Shown: piece by piece, positions 1 through 8,386 of the stretch
Numbering within the stretch: position 1 is the stretch's first letter
How the letters are laid out: the number at the start of each line of letters is the position of its first letter
NCBI RefSeq assembly: GCF_030269515.1
Contig: NZ_BSTM01000003.1
Coordinates: forward strand, 100,102-164,101
Direction: 5' to 3'
From: Actinomadura sp. NBRC 104412
GTDB taxonomy: Bacteria > Actinomycetota > Actinomycetes > Streptosporangiales > Streptosporangiaceae
Length of the DNA: 64,000 bases
The notes under the pieces: model-generated
Database searches by the model: none
Told to the model about the DNA's origin: nothing
The model's input: only the letters and a program-made list of their open reading frames with translations
Position numbers and translations under genes: made by a program

Positions 1-1
1 C

Positions 2-570
2 TCGGGCGCTGGGCGCCCTCCTTCTCCGGCACCGCGTGCGATCGCTGGATCGCTTCGACTCGCCCTGGGGGCTCGCTGCGCGATCAGGGTCTCGCTGGCG
101 CTCGCCCCTGCCTTCGGTCGCGATCGCAGCGCTTGGGCGACCGTTCGGGGCTGGTGTGACGGGCTGAGGTCGTTGCGGTGTGTGCTTTGCTTCAGGGGGG
201 TGCGCTGTTTGTTGGCGGTGCCTGCGGCGTCGGGCGCTGGGCGCCCTCCTTCTCCGGCACCGCGTGCGATCGCTGGATCGCTTCGACTCGCCCTGGGGGC
301 TCGCTGCGCGATCAGGGTCTCGCTGGCGCTCGCCCCTGCCTTCGGTCGCGATCGCAACGCCCGGGCGCCGTCCGGGGCTGGGGGCAACGGGCTGAGGAGA
401 GTGCGACTGTGTTCATTGGCAAGCACGAGCTGCGCTCCTCGCCTAATGGCGGCTCGTCGCTTGTCGCGCCTGCGGCGATCGCTGCATCGCTCCGACTCGC
501 CCAGGGGCTCGCTCCGCGATCAGATTCTTGCTTCGCTCGAATCTGCCTTCGGACGCGATCGCAGAGCTTG
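2..570. repeat. Non-coding direct-repeat region (two identical 127-bp copies plus a degenerate third)
   Basis: Positions 2-128 and 230-356 are identical over 127 bp, at an offset of 228 bp. Similarity continues more weakly for about 40 bp after each copy. A diverged third copy lies at about 463-567. Each unit is rich in GCGATCGC-type palindromes and can form short GCGATC/GATCGC hairpins. Open frames across the region are low-complexity and Arg/Ser-rich, differ between copies and lack ribosome-binding sites, so I do not call genes. The array may continue to the left of the window. It looks like an intergenic repeat family, not a CRISPR, because unit and spacing are too long. Confidence 0.85.
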
Positions 571-620
571 GAACTACGTTGTTTGCGGTGCTTCGGCGCG
601 TTGACGTTGAGCCCTACGTC

Positions 621-690
621 CGGTTAGCACAGGGCGCGGGTCGGCTCGTCTTCGGTGCTGGTCCGTATGTGCCCTGTGCGTCTCAACCGA
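621..690. other. Long inverted repeat upstream of the XRE regulator gene
   Basis: GCACAGGGC at 627-635 is answered by GCCCTGTGC at 671-679. An outer CGGTT (621-625) pairs with AACCG (686-690). The fold is a stem with a loop of about 35 nt. It lies 135 bp before the XRE gene at 826 and could be a terminator-like structure closing the repeat region or part of a regulatory leader. Apart from the repeats and this structure I see nothing else in 571-825. Confidence 0.4.
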
Positions 691-825
691 CGGGCGTCCT
701 GGTAGGGCTGCAACGCTCTAGGAGCTGCACCATGTGCCGTGCGTCCTTGTCAACGTCACCGGCGCGCATCAGGCAGCCTGCGCCGTAGCCTGAAGTCGTC
801 GAGGCATCAGAAAGGTGCGGGGCCT

Positions 826-2058
826 ATGTATGACCGTACACCGGACCCGGCTGACCCCAGCCTGACCGTCGGGCAGCGGATTCGCTTCTTCCGCGAGCGT
901 CGTGGCATGTCCCGAGAAGTGCTCGGCGGCCTGGTCGGCAAGAACGGTCGATGGATCAAGGCGATCGAGCGCGGCGAGATCGACCAGCCCAAGCTGCCCA
1001 TGCTGATCAGCCTGGCCGAGGCGCTGAGGATCCGGGACGTCGGCAGGCTCGTCGGGGGACAGCCCATGCCCACGACCATGTTCAGAGGCCCTGGGCACGC
1101 GGCGTTGCCAGCGGTACGGAACGCGATCAACGCCGTGGCCGTATCGGTCGCGGGGACGCCCGCCCCGCTGGACCACTTGCAGGCGCGGCTTGACGCGGCA
1201 TGGCGTGCGCGGCACTCGGCGCCCGATCACCGTACGGTCCTGGGCGGGCTCCTCCCGGAGCTGATCCGGGACGCCAAGCACGCCGCCCGAGCATACGAGG
1301 GTGACGAACGGCGACGTGCGCTCGCCCTTCTGGCGCAGGTCTATCACCTCACGCAGTTCTTCGTGGCCTACCAGCCGTCCGCTGACCTGCTCTGGCGGGT
1401 GGTCGAGCGGTCCATGATGGCGGCCGAGGAATCCGAGGACCCCCGTTCCTTCGCCGGCGCCGTATGGCTTGCCGCCCAGGCTCACCGCGACAACGGCGAC
1501 TTCGACGCCGCTGAGACGGTCAATCGTGAGGGCTTGGAAATGCTTGAGCCACACGTTGACAGCGGGGAGGACGGCTTGGTCGCGATGTGGGGGGCATTGC
1601 ACCACGAAATGGCATATACCGCCGCGCGCGCCGGGGAAAAGGGCACCGCCTGGCACTGGTGGGAGAAGGCCGACGAGATCGCGCGGCGACTTCCTGACAA
1701 CTACTACGAGCCGATGACCTCGTTCTCGCGGGTGATCATGGGGGCGCACGCGGTCACGGTCGCGGTCGAGCTGCGACAAGGTGGAGAGGCACGCAAGCAG
1801 GCCAGGAGATCGGAACGGGCTCCGATCCCCTCTCAACCTCGGAAGGGCCGTCATCTGATCGAGGTGGCGCGTGCCTGGCGACTGGCCGGGGATCAGTCTG
1901 CCGTGCTTGCCACGCTGGACGCCGCATACGTGTCCGCCCCAGAGACCATCCGGTACAACGGGTATGCCCGGAGAATGGTCTTGGAAGCGACGCAAGGGCC
2001 ATCCGACTTGCGCCGCAGTGCTCAGGATCTGGCGGACCGCATAGGGATGCTGGTTTAG
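826..2058 (+). CDS. XRE-family helix-turn-helix regulator with TPR-like C-terminal region
   Basis: A 410-residue protein. Residues about 13-65 form an XRE/Cro helix-turn-helix (GQRIRFFRERRGMSREVLGG followed by the recognition helix and IERGEI). The rest is helical, with TPR-like stretches such as the Ala-rich AAQAHRDNGDFDAAETVNRE. Such proteins are probable cytoplasmic DNA-binding regulators, and actinomycetes carry many, often paired with a small HATPase anti-sigma-like protein. A degraded gene of that type lies downstream at 2397. I chose ATG 826 because AAAGGTG sits 8-9 nt upstream and the helix-turn-helix begins directly after it. An in-frame extension back to 739 has no support. Target genes and ligand are unknown. 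Confidence 0.8.
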   Translation: MYDRTPDPADPSLTVGQRIRFFRERRGMSREVLGGLVGKNGRWIKAIERGEIDQPKLPMLISLAEALRIRDVGRLVGGQPMPTTMFRGPGHAALPAVRNAINAVAVSVAGTPAPLDHLQARLDAAWRARHSAPDHRTVLGGLLPELIRDAKHAARAYEGDERRRALALLAQVYHLTQFFVAYQPSADLLWRVVERSMMAAEESEDPRSFAGAVWLAAQAHRDNGDFDAAETVNREGLEMLEPHVDSGEDGLVAMWGALHHEMAYTAARAGEKGTAWHWWEKADEIARRLPDNYYEPMTSFSRVIMGAHAVTVAVELRQGGEARKQARRSERAPIPSQPRKGRHLIEVARAWRLAGDQSAVLATLDAAYVSAPETIRYNGYARRMVLEATQGPSDLRRSAQDLADRIGMLV

Positions 2059-2094
2059 AGGGGACAGAATTCCTGTCCCTCCGGCCGCGGGAGT

Positions 2095-2215
2095 CGCGCC
2101 AATCTTGGTCGCGTGCAGGCGACACCACTCCGCGTGCCGGTGGATGGCATCGCCCAGTTCTGCTGCTGGGCGTCCCCGGCCGAAAATGAAGACCCTGACC
2201 GCCTCAGATATGCGA
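2095..2215 (-). pseudogene. Possible reverse-strand gene remnant, resolvase N-terminus-like
   Basis: In the 338-bp gap between the XRE gene and the HATPase remnant, the minus strand reads a GC3-rich stretch with protein-like composition: SEAVRVFIFGRGRPAAELGD, then AIHRHAEWCRLHATKIG. This is loosely like the first 40 residues of serine recombinase-type or related small proteins (a strand, a Gly/Arg turn, then a helix ending in a C-R-x-H pattern). There is no convincing start or continuation, so if real it is a fragment. The identity is a weak guess. The remainder of 2059-2396 shows nothing I can name. Confidence 0.25.
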
Positions 2216-2396
2216 GTGCGCCGTTGGATGCGGCTGTCGCCGCCCCTCGCGGGCTGGCCTGTGGCGTAGTGCGGGCGCCGGTCCTGAACGTGATCGCGAT
2301 CCGTCCTGGGGCGGAGCGCGGTGGCGGGGGGCCGGCTCTCCCGTGTCCTGCGGTGGGTGGGGCCATGGTCGGGTCGTGGGCAACGGGGGCGGTCTG

Positions 2397-2788
2397 ATGG
2401 CTGTTGCCTACGCACCCGAGATCCCGACGCTGGTTCTTCAGCCCACGGAGCGTGCTCCCGTGTCGGCTCGGCGGTTCGTTGCCGAGCGGTTTCGTGAGTG
2501 GGGGTCCGGGACGACTACGTCGGTCGTGTGGTGGTGACCGAGCTGGTGACCAATGCCTACCGGCATGGGGCGGGGTTCATCGTGGTGCGGGTGTTCCGGG
2601 ACGAGCGGGATGGCCTGGTGGTGATCGAGGTCTGGGACCAGGGGGAGGGGCGGCCGGTTCTGAGGTCGGAGGACCACGAGTCGGATTCGGGGCGGGGGCT
2701 GTTGATGATGTCCCGGCTCGTTCACGAGTGGGGCACGCGACCGACGATGGAAGGCGGGAAGATCGTTTGGGCGAAGTGCGGTCTTTGA
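2397..2788 (+). pseudogene. HATPase (RsbW/anti-sigma-like) ATP-binding protein, frameshifted
   Basis: The N-terminal part (ATG 2397, MAVAYAPEIPTLVLQPTERA, ending FREWG) and the C-terminal part (VRDDYVGRVVVTELVTNAYR onward) are in different frames. They would join into one typical protein of about 130 residues if the run of five G at 2500-2504 had six. The C-terminal part keeps the Bergerat-fold motifs: N box ELVTNAYRHG, G1 box WDQGEGRP and G2-like GRGLLMM. Proteins of this family are serine kinase/anti-sigma relatives and commonly sit beside XRE regulators in actinomycetes, as here. Either the gene is disrupted or the homopolymer was misread. A downstream GTG at 2498 could only give a truncated domain. 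Confidence 0.75.
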
Positions 2789-2842
2789 GGTGCCGGGGCG
2801 GGGTTCGGGGGGTGTGAGAGCCTTTGGGTGGCTTGAGGAGGG

Positions 2843-4228
2843 GTGTTGGCGGGGCCTGGGGCGCGGCGCGGGTTGGTTCCGCTGCTCGCTTTTCTCGGGG
2901 TCATGGCCTACGCGTTCGCGATGGCGGTCATCGCGCCCGCGCTGCCGCTGATCAAGGACGGGCTGGGGACGTCCGAGGCCGGGGCGGCCTGGGCGATGAC
3001 GGCGATGATGCTGTCGGCCGGGGTGGCCACGCCTGTGGTGGGGCGGCTCGGGGACATGTACGGGCCTCGGCCCGTGCTGCTGGTGGTCCTCGTGGTGACC
3101 GCCACGGGGATGGTGGTGGCGGCTTCGGCGGGGACGCTCGGCGTGATGCTGGTGGGGCGGGTGCTCGCCGGGGTGGGCGGGGGTGTCTTCCCGCTCGCGT
3201 TCACGATCGTGCGGGAGGTGTTCCCGCCGGACCGGACGGCGTCGGCCGTGGGGTTGATGTCGTCGATGCTGGGGGCCGGGGGCGGGCTGTCGTGGTGCGT
3301 GGCCGGGCCGATCATCGATGGGCTCGGGTGGCGGTGGTTGCTGTGGGTGCCCGTGATGGGGCTCGTGCCGGGGCTGGTGGCGGCCTATTGGATCGTTCCG
3401 GACGTCGGCGGGGGGACGGTGGTGCGGATCGACTGGTGGGGTGGGGTGCTGTTCGCCGGCTGGCTCGCGATCGGGCTGGCGGCGCTCACCCAGGCGACGG
3501 CTTGGGGGTGGGGGGCGGTGGGGCTGGGGTGCTCGGCCGCTGCGCTGGCGGTCGTCTGGTTCGCTGTGGAGAGGCGGGTGGAGCGGCCGCTCGTCGACTT
3601 ACGGTTGATGCGGCGGCGGGCGATCTGGACGGCGAACGTCGCTTCGCTGTTGTCGGGGTACGCGCTGTTGTCGGGCGGGCTGCTGTTCCCGTTGCTGGTG
3701 CAGCTTCCGGAGGAGAACGGGTTCGGGTTCGGGGCGACCGCGACGCAGGCGGCCTTGCTTCAGTTGCCGTCGAGCGCGGCGATGACGGTGGCGGGGCTGA
3801 CGGCGGGGATGCTCCACCGGGTTCTGGGGTCGCGGGTCATCCTGGTGGCGGGGGCGGTGCTGACCGCGGCCGGGTACGGGTTCGTGACGTTCGAGCACGA
3901 GACGATGGGGCAGCTCTACACGGGGAGTGTCGTGCGGGGGCTGGGCATCGGGCTGGCGTACGCGGCGGTGGCGAATCTGGTGGTGGCGGCGGTGCCGGCC
4001 GGGGAGACCGGGCTGGCGACCGGTGTGAACACGCTGACCCGTACGGTCGGCGCCGCCGTGGGGACGCAGGTGAGCGCGGTGATCGTGGCGGCGTCGGGGG
4101 CCGCGGAGAGCGGGTTCACGCTGGGGTTCGCGGTCAGCGCGGGCGTGATGGGCGCCGTCCTGGTGATGGCTCTGCTGACCCCGGGACGCGGTCCTAAGCT
4201 GAAGGGATGGTCTTCCCAGCGGGCGTGA
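2843..4228 (+). CDS. MFS transporter, DHA2 (14-helix) drug-exporter type
   Basis: A 461-residue integral membrane protein with about 14 hydrophobic segments. The first cytoplasmic loop has the MFS motif A signature (VVGRLGDMYGPRPVLL). Helix 5 carries a Gly-rich stretch (GLMSSMLGAGGGLSW) like the antiporter motif C of drug:proton antiporters. The family exports drugs or metabolites using the proton gradient, and the substrate cannot be read from sequence. The GTG start at 2843 follows GGAGGGG. The 3' end overlaps the next gene, a sensor kinase, by 22 bp, so the pump and the two-component system are probably one transcription unit. Confidence 0.85.
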   Translation: MLAGPGARRGLVPLLAFLGVMAYAFAMAVIAPALPLIKDGLGTSEAGAAWAMTAMMLSAGVATPVVGRLGDMYGPRPVLLVVLVVTATGMVVAASAGTLGVMLVGRVLAGVGGGVFPLAFTIVREVFPPDRTASAVGLMSSMLGAGGGLSWCVAGPIIDGLGWRWLLWVPVMGLVPGLVAAYWIVPDVGGGTVVRIDWWGGVLFAGWLAIGLAALTQATAWGWGAVGLGCSAAALAVVWFAVERRVERPLVDLRLMRRRAIWTANVASLLSGYALLSGGLLFPLLVQLPEENGFGFGATATQAALLQLPSSAAMTVAGLTAGMLHRVLGSRVILVAGAVLTAAGYGFVTFEHETMGQLYTGSVVRGLGIGLAYAAVANLVVAAVPAGETGLATGVNTLTRTVGAAVGTQVSAVIVAASGAAESGFTLGFAVSAGVMGAVLVMALLTPGRGPKLKGWSSQRA

Positions 4229-5307
4229 CGGCGCTGGTGGTGGCCGCCACGGCCGTCTCGGCGGTGAGGACGCCCGCGCAGCCGTGGCCGCGGGTGCTGC
4301 TGGACTGGGCGCTGGTGCTCAGCGTGTGCGGGGCGCTCTTCCTGTGGCGGCGGTACCCGGTGGCGGCGTGCGCGTACGCGTTAACGGCGTCCATGGTGTT
4401 CTACGTGCTGAGCCCTGTGGACGGGCCGCTGCTGGTCGTGGTGATGGTGCTCCTGTACGCGGTGGCCGCTGCCGGGCGTACGGCCACGGCGGCGGCGCTG
4501 GGCGCGGCGCTGCTGGTCGAGACCGGCCTGGGGACGCTGGCGGGCAACTCGGAGTTCAACGGGATCACGCTGTTCATGCTGGGCGGCTGGGTGGTGGCGA
4601 TGGTGGCGCTGGGCGCGGTCCGGCACGGGAGGCAGCGATACGCGCAGGCGGCGGTGCGGCGGGTGGAGGCGGACGCGCGGCGCCGCCAGGCGGAGGAGCG
4701 GCTGCGGATCGCCCGGGAGCTGCACGACGTGGTCGGCCACCACCTGTCGATGATCAACGTGCAGGCGGGCACCGCGTTGCACCGCATGGGTCGCGACCCG
4801 GACCAGGCCGGGACCGCGCTCAAGGTGATCAAGGAGGCGAGCCGGGACACGCTGCGCGAGCTGCGGTCGACCCTGGGCGTCCTGCGCCAGGTGGACGAGG
4901 CGGAGCCGACGGCGCCGGCGAGCGGCCTGGCCCGCCTGGAGGAGCTGGAGCGGTACGCGGAGCTGGCGTCCCTCACAGTGGACGTGGTGACGCAGGGCGA
5001 GCCGCGGGAGCTGCCGGCCGGTGTCGACCTGGCGGCGTACCGGATCCTCCAGGAGTCGATCACCAATGTGACCCGGCACGCCGCCGCGCGCACGGTACGG
5101 GTGACGATCGCCTACGAGACGGGCGAGCTGCGCCTTGAGGTCGAGGACGACGGGCGCGGCGCGGAGGCCACGTCCCACGGTGGCGGGGACGGGATCCGGG
5201 GCATGCGGGAACGCGCGCGGGCGCTGGGCGGGGACCTGGCGGCCGGGCCCCTGCCGGGCGGCGGCTTCCGGGTGCGGGCGCGGCTGCCCTATGGTGCCGC
5301 CCCATGA
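4207..5307 (+). CDS. NarL-family sensor histidine kinase
   Basis: 366 residues. Four to five membrane segments occupy residues about 5-140 with little extracytoplasmic loop, so the stimulus is probably sensed in or near the membrane. A HisKA_3 dimerisation domain follows, with the phospho-acceptor in RIARELHDVVGHHLS (His173). The C-terminal HATPase has the N box ITNVTRHA, DDGRG, and a Gly-rich GDGIRGMRERARALGG. The start codon ATG 4207 lies inside the MFS gene. The stop overlaps the response regulator start by 4 bp (ATGA), indicating translational coupling of a cognate pair. It probably controls the flanking MFS and MMPL exporters. Confidence 0.9.
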   Translation: MVFPAGVTALVVAATAVSAVRTPAQPWPRVLLDWALVLSVCGALFLWRRYPVAACAYALTASMVFYVLSPVDGPLLVVVMVLLYAVAAAGRTATAAALGAALLVETGLGTLAGNSEFNGITLFMLGGWVVAMVALGAVRHGRQRYAQAAVRRVEADARRRQAEERLRIARELHDVVGHHLSMINVQAGTALHRMGRDPDQAGTALKVIKEASRDTLRELRSTLGVLRQVDEAEPTAPASGLARLEELERYAELASLTVDVVTQGEPRELPAGVDLAAYRILQESITNVTRHAAARTVRVTIAYETGELRLEVEDDGRGAEATSHGGGDGIRGMRERARALGGDLAAGPLPGGGFRVRARLPYGAAP

Positions 5308-5972
5308 TCCGTGTCCTGCTCGCCGAGGACCAGGCGCTGGTGCGCGCCGGGTTCCGCGCCCTGCTCGACGACGAGGACGACATCGCCGTGGTCGGGGAGG
5401 TCGCGGACGGGGCGGCGGCGGTGGAGGCGGCGCGGGCGGAGCGTCCCGACGTGGTGCTCATGGACATCCGGATGCCGGGGATGAACGGTCTGGAGGCCGC
5501 CCGGCGGATCGCGGCCGAGCTGCCCGCGGTCCGCGTCGTCATCCTCACCACCTTCGACATGGACGAGTTCGTGTACGGGGCGATGCGCGCCGGGGTGGCG
5601 GGCTTCCTGGTGAAGGACACCGACCCGGAGGACCTGATCCGGGCGGTGCGGGTCGCGGCCCGCGGCGACGCGCTGATCAGCCCGTCGGTGACCCGGCGGC
5701 TGATCGCCCAGTACGCGGGGCGGGCGCCGCGTCCCGCCGCCGACCCCCGGGTGAACGCGCTGACGCCGCGCGAACGCGAGCTGGTGACGCTGGTCGCGGA
5801 GGGCCTGGCGAACGACGAGATCGCGGGGCGGCTGTCGCTCAGCCAGGCCACCGTCCGCAGCGCGGTCAGCCGCGTCATGGCGAAGCTGGGCGTCCGGAAC
5901 CGGGCGGGCCTGGTGGTGTTCGCGTATGAGAGCGCCCTGGTGGGGCCGGGGTGGGCGCAACACGAGGCGTAG
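5304..5972 (+). CDS. NarL/LuxR-family response regulator
   Basis: 222 residues. The receiver domain (1-120) has the acidic pair E8/D9, phospho-acceptor Asp54 (VVLMDIRMPGMNG), Thr82/83 and Lys104 (GFLVKDTD). A LuxR-type helix-turn-helix occupies about 150-215 (LTPRERELVTLVAEGLANDE, then ATVRSAVSRVMAKLGVRNR). It is the partner of the kinase at 4207. The ATG overlaps the kinase stop codon. The next gene starts 89 bp downstream and may belong to the same regulon. Confidence 0.92.
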   Translation: MIRVLLAEDQALVRAGFRALLDDEDDIAVVGEVADGAAAVEAARAERPDVVLMDIRMPGMNGLEAARRIAAELPAVRVVILTTFDMDEFVYGAMRAGVAGFLVKDTDPEDLIRAVRVAARGDALISPSVTRRLIAQYAGRAPRPAADPRVNALTPRERELVTLVAEGLANDEIAGRLSLSQATVRSAVSRVMAKLGVRNRAGLVVFAYESALVGPGWAQHEA

Positions 5973-6061
5973 AACGGGCACGCCGGGCGCAACAAACGCG
6001 GCAGCGAGCTGGGGACCCGCGGCCGATCCGGAGCGGACCGGTCTTCCCCCACGGTGGTGCC

Positions 6062-8260
6062 ATGGACCAGTACGCAACCGATACGAAACCCCGGACAACG
6101 ACGTCTCAGCAGAAACCCGGCTTGTTCGGGCGCCTCGCCGGATGGTCGTACGGCCACCGGTGGCTGGCGCTGGGCATCTGGGTCCTGGTGCTGGTGGGGG
6201 TCACGGCGGCGTCGCAGGCGGTCGGCGCCGACTACCGCAACGACTTCTCGCTGCCGGGCACGCAGTCGCAGCGCGCCTCCGACCTGCTCGCCGAGCACGG
6301 CGCGCGGCAGGCGGGCGACAGCCTCCAGGTGGTGGTCAAGGCACGGGACGGCCTGCGCGCGCCGGCCGTCCAGCGGGACGTGCGCGCCGCCCTCGGCCGG
6401 ATCGACGGCCTGCCGAGCGTGGCCGCCGTCCGTTCCCCCTACGACGACGCGCAGGCCGTCTCCCGCGACGGGACGATCGGCTACGCCACCGTGACCCTCA
6501 CGGCCAAGGCGGAGAGCGTGCCGAGGGAGGACGTGGTCCGCATCATCGGCGCCGCGCGGACCGCCGCGTCCCCGGGCGTCCAGGTGGAGGTCGGCGGTGA
6601 GGCGGCGCGCGGCGCGGAGGAGGAGGGCGGCGCGGCCGAGGGAGCGGGCATGCTGGCCGCACTGGTCGTCCTGGTGCTGCTGTTCGGCTCGCTGATCGCC
6701 GCCGCGCTGCCGCTGGTCACCGCGTTGTTCGCGGTGGGCTCGGCGATGGGGCTGATCGTGCTGGCCTCGCGGGTCGCGACGATCGCCGACTTCACCCCGC
6801 CGATCATGATGCTGGTGGGGCTGGGCGTCGGCGTCGACTACGCGCTGCTGGTGTTCTACCGGTACCGGCACGAGCTGCTCGAGGGCGCACGGCCGCGGGA
6901 GGCGACGGTACGGGCGCTGGACGCGGCGGGACGCACCGTGACCATCGCCGCCTGCACGGTGGTCATCGCGCTGCTGGGGCTGGTGGCGCTGGGGCTCGGG
7001 TCGCTGCGGGGCGTGGCGCTCGCCGTGGCGCTGACCGTGCTGGTGACGATGCTCGCCTCGCTGCTCCTGCTGCCCGCGCTGCTGGGCGTCTTCGGCGGAC
7101 GGATCGAGCGGCGGGTCCGCAAGCGGGCCGGGCGCGCGGCGGCGCGCGGGCGGGAGCCGGGCGTCCGCTGGCGGCGGCTGGCCACGGCCGTGCAGCGCCG
7201 CCCTGTCGTGCCGCTGCTGGTGGCCGTGCTGGCGCTGCTCGCCCTGTCGGCTCCCGCGCTGGGCATGCGCCTGGGCTTCGCCGACGCCGGCAACGACCCC
7301 GCCTCGTCCACCACCCGCAAGGCGTACGACCTGCTCGCCGAGGGGTTCGGCCCCGGCTTCAACGGCCCGCTGGTCGTCGTGGCGGAGGGCGGCATGGCGG
7401 AGGGACGCCGTATCCAGGGCGTCCTGTCGGGGACCGAGGGCGTCGCCGCCGCCACGCCGCCGATCCCGTCCCGGGACGGCCGGCTGTTCACCGTCCTGGT
7501 GTTCCCGGACTCGGCCCCGCAGGCGCCGCGGACCGCCGACCTCGTCCACACCCTGCGTGACGACGTCCTGCCGGAGGGCTATCTGGTCGGCGGGCCGACG
7601 GCCGCCGCGCAGGACTTCTCCGACACGGTGAGCGGCCGGCTGCCCGTGTTCGTGGCGATCGTGGTGGTGCTGTCGGCGCTGCTGCTCCTGGTCGCGTTCC
7701 GCTCGGTGCTGATCCCGGTCAAGGCGGCGCTGCTCAACCTGCTCAGCATCGCGGCGGCGCTCGGCGCGATCACCCTGGTGTTCCAGCACGGGTGGTTCGG
7801 GGTGCCGGGAGGCCCCATCGAGGCGTTCATCCCCGTGATGATCTTCGCGATCGTGTTCGGCCTGTCCATGGACTACGAGGTGTTCCTGCTGTCGCGGATC
7901 CACGAGGAGTGGGCGCGCACCCGGGACCCGTCCGCGGCCGTGCGGGAGGGGCTGGCCTCGACCGGCCAGGTGATCACCGCGGCCGGGCTCATCATGATCG
8001 TGGTGTTCGCCGCGTTCGTCCTGAGCCCGAGCCGGATGCTGCAGCAGTTCGGGCTGGGCCTCGCCGTGGCGATCCTGCTGGACGCCGTGGTCATCCGCTG
8101 CCTGATCGTCCCGGCCGTCATGGGGCTGCTGGGCCGGCGCGCCTGGTGGCTGCCGCGGCCCCTGGGCCGCCTCCTCCCGGAGGTGTCCCTGGAGAGCCCC
8201 GCCCACGGGGAGCCGGTCACGGCCGGGTCCGCCAGGACCGGCGCAGCCCGCAGGACATGA
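6062..8260 (+). CDS. MMPL-family RND transporter
   Basis: 732 residues with the two-fold RND layout: a helix near residue 40, a large extracytoplasmic domain, a bundle of five to six helices, then the same again from about residue 380. Typical transmembrane acidic signatures are GVGVDYALLVFYRYRHEL in the first half and FGLSMDYEVFLLSRIHEEW in the second, which in this family carry the proton-relay Asp-Tyr. The family exports lipids, siderophores or drugs. I place the start at ATG 6062, because upstream in-frame codons run into the response regulator end. A strong stem-loop follows the stop at 8260. Confidence 0.88.
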   Translation: MDQYATDTKPRTTTSQQKPGLFGRLAGWSYGHRWLALGIWVLVLVGVTAASQAVGADYRNDFSLPGTQSQRASDLLAEHGARQAGDSLQVVVKARDGLRAPAVQRDVRAALGRIDGLPSVAAVRSPYDDAQAVSRDGTIGYATVTLTAKAESVPREDVVRIIGAARTAASPGVQVEVGGEAARGAEEEGGAAEGAGMLAALVVLVLLFGSLIAAALPLVTALFAVGSAMGLIVLASRVATIADFTPPIMMLVGLGVGVDYALLVFYRYRHELLEGARPREATVRALDAAGRTVTIAACTVVIALLGLVALGLGSLRGVALAVALTVLVTMLASLLLLPALLGVFGGRIERRVRKRAGRAAARGREPGVRWRRLATAVQRRPVVPLLVAVLALLALSAPALGMRLGFADAGNDPASSTTRKAYDLLAEGFGPGFNGPLVVVAEGGMAEGRRIQGVLSGTEGVAAATPPIPSRDGRLFTVLVFPDSAPQAPRTADLVHTLRDDVLPEGYLVGGPTAAAQDFSDTVSGRLPVFVAIVVVLSALLLLVAFRSVLIPVKAALLNLLSIAAALGAITLVFQHGWFGVPGGPIEAFIPVMIFAIVFGLSMDYEVFLLSRIHEEWARTRDPSAAVREGLASTGQVITAAGLIMIVVFAAFVLSPSRMLQQFGLGLAVAILLDAVVIRCLIVPAVMGLLGRRAWWLPRPLGRLLPEVSLESPAHGEPVTAGSARTGAARRT

Positions 8261-8284
8261 CGTTCTGGACATGGCCGGAAACGC

Positions 8285-8324
8285 CCGCGGGGCCCCGCGC
8301 ATCGGTGTGCGCGGGGCCCCGCGG
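8285..8324. terminator. Bidirectional terminator-like hairpin between MMPL gene and bldD
   Basis: A perfect 17-bp GC stem (8285-8301 with 8308-8324; core GCGGGGCCCCGCGCA) closes a 6-nt loop (TCGGTG). It lies 24 bp after the MMPL stop and about 60 bp past the end of the convergent bldD gene, so it can serve both. There is no T-run, as is usual for terminators in GC-rich actinomycetes. Confidence 0.8.
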
Positions 8325-8386
8325 TGTGGCCTGAAGAAGGCCGACCGGAACGGTCCGATCGGCCCTGGCCGGGGGGGATGGGGGGG

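Noticed and set aside
2..356. CRISPR array
   Set aside because: The repeats are 127 bp long at 228-bp spacing, far from CRISPR dimensions, and there are no cas genes.
173..788. Several overlapping short plus-strand ORFs
   Set aside because: They fall in the repeat array, have no ribosome-binding sites and translate to low-complexity Arg/Ser/Ala sequence that differs by frame between identical repeat copies.
5060..8302. 1080-codon open frame on the minus strand
   Set aside because: It lies opposite the response regulator and MMPL genes, has His/Arg/Gln-rich shadow composition and no family motif. High GC content keeps antisense frames open.
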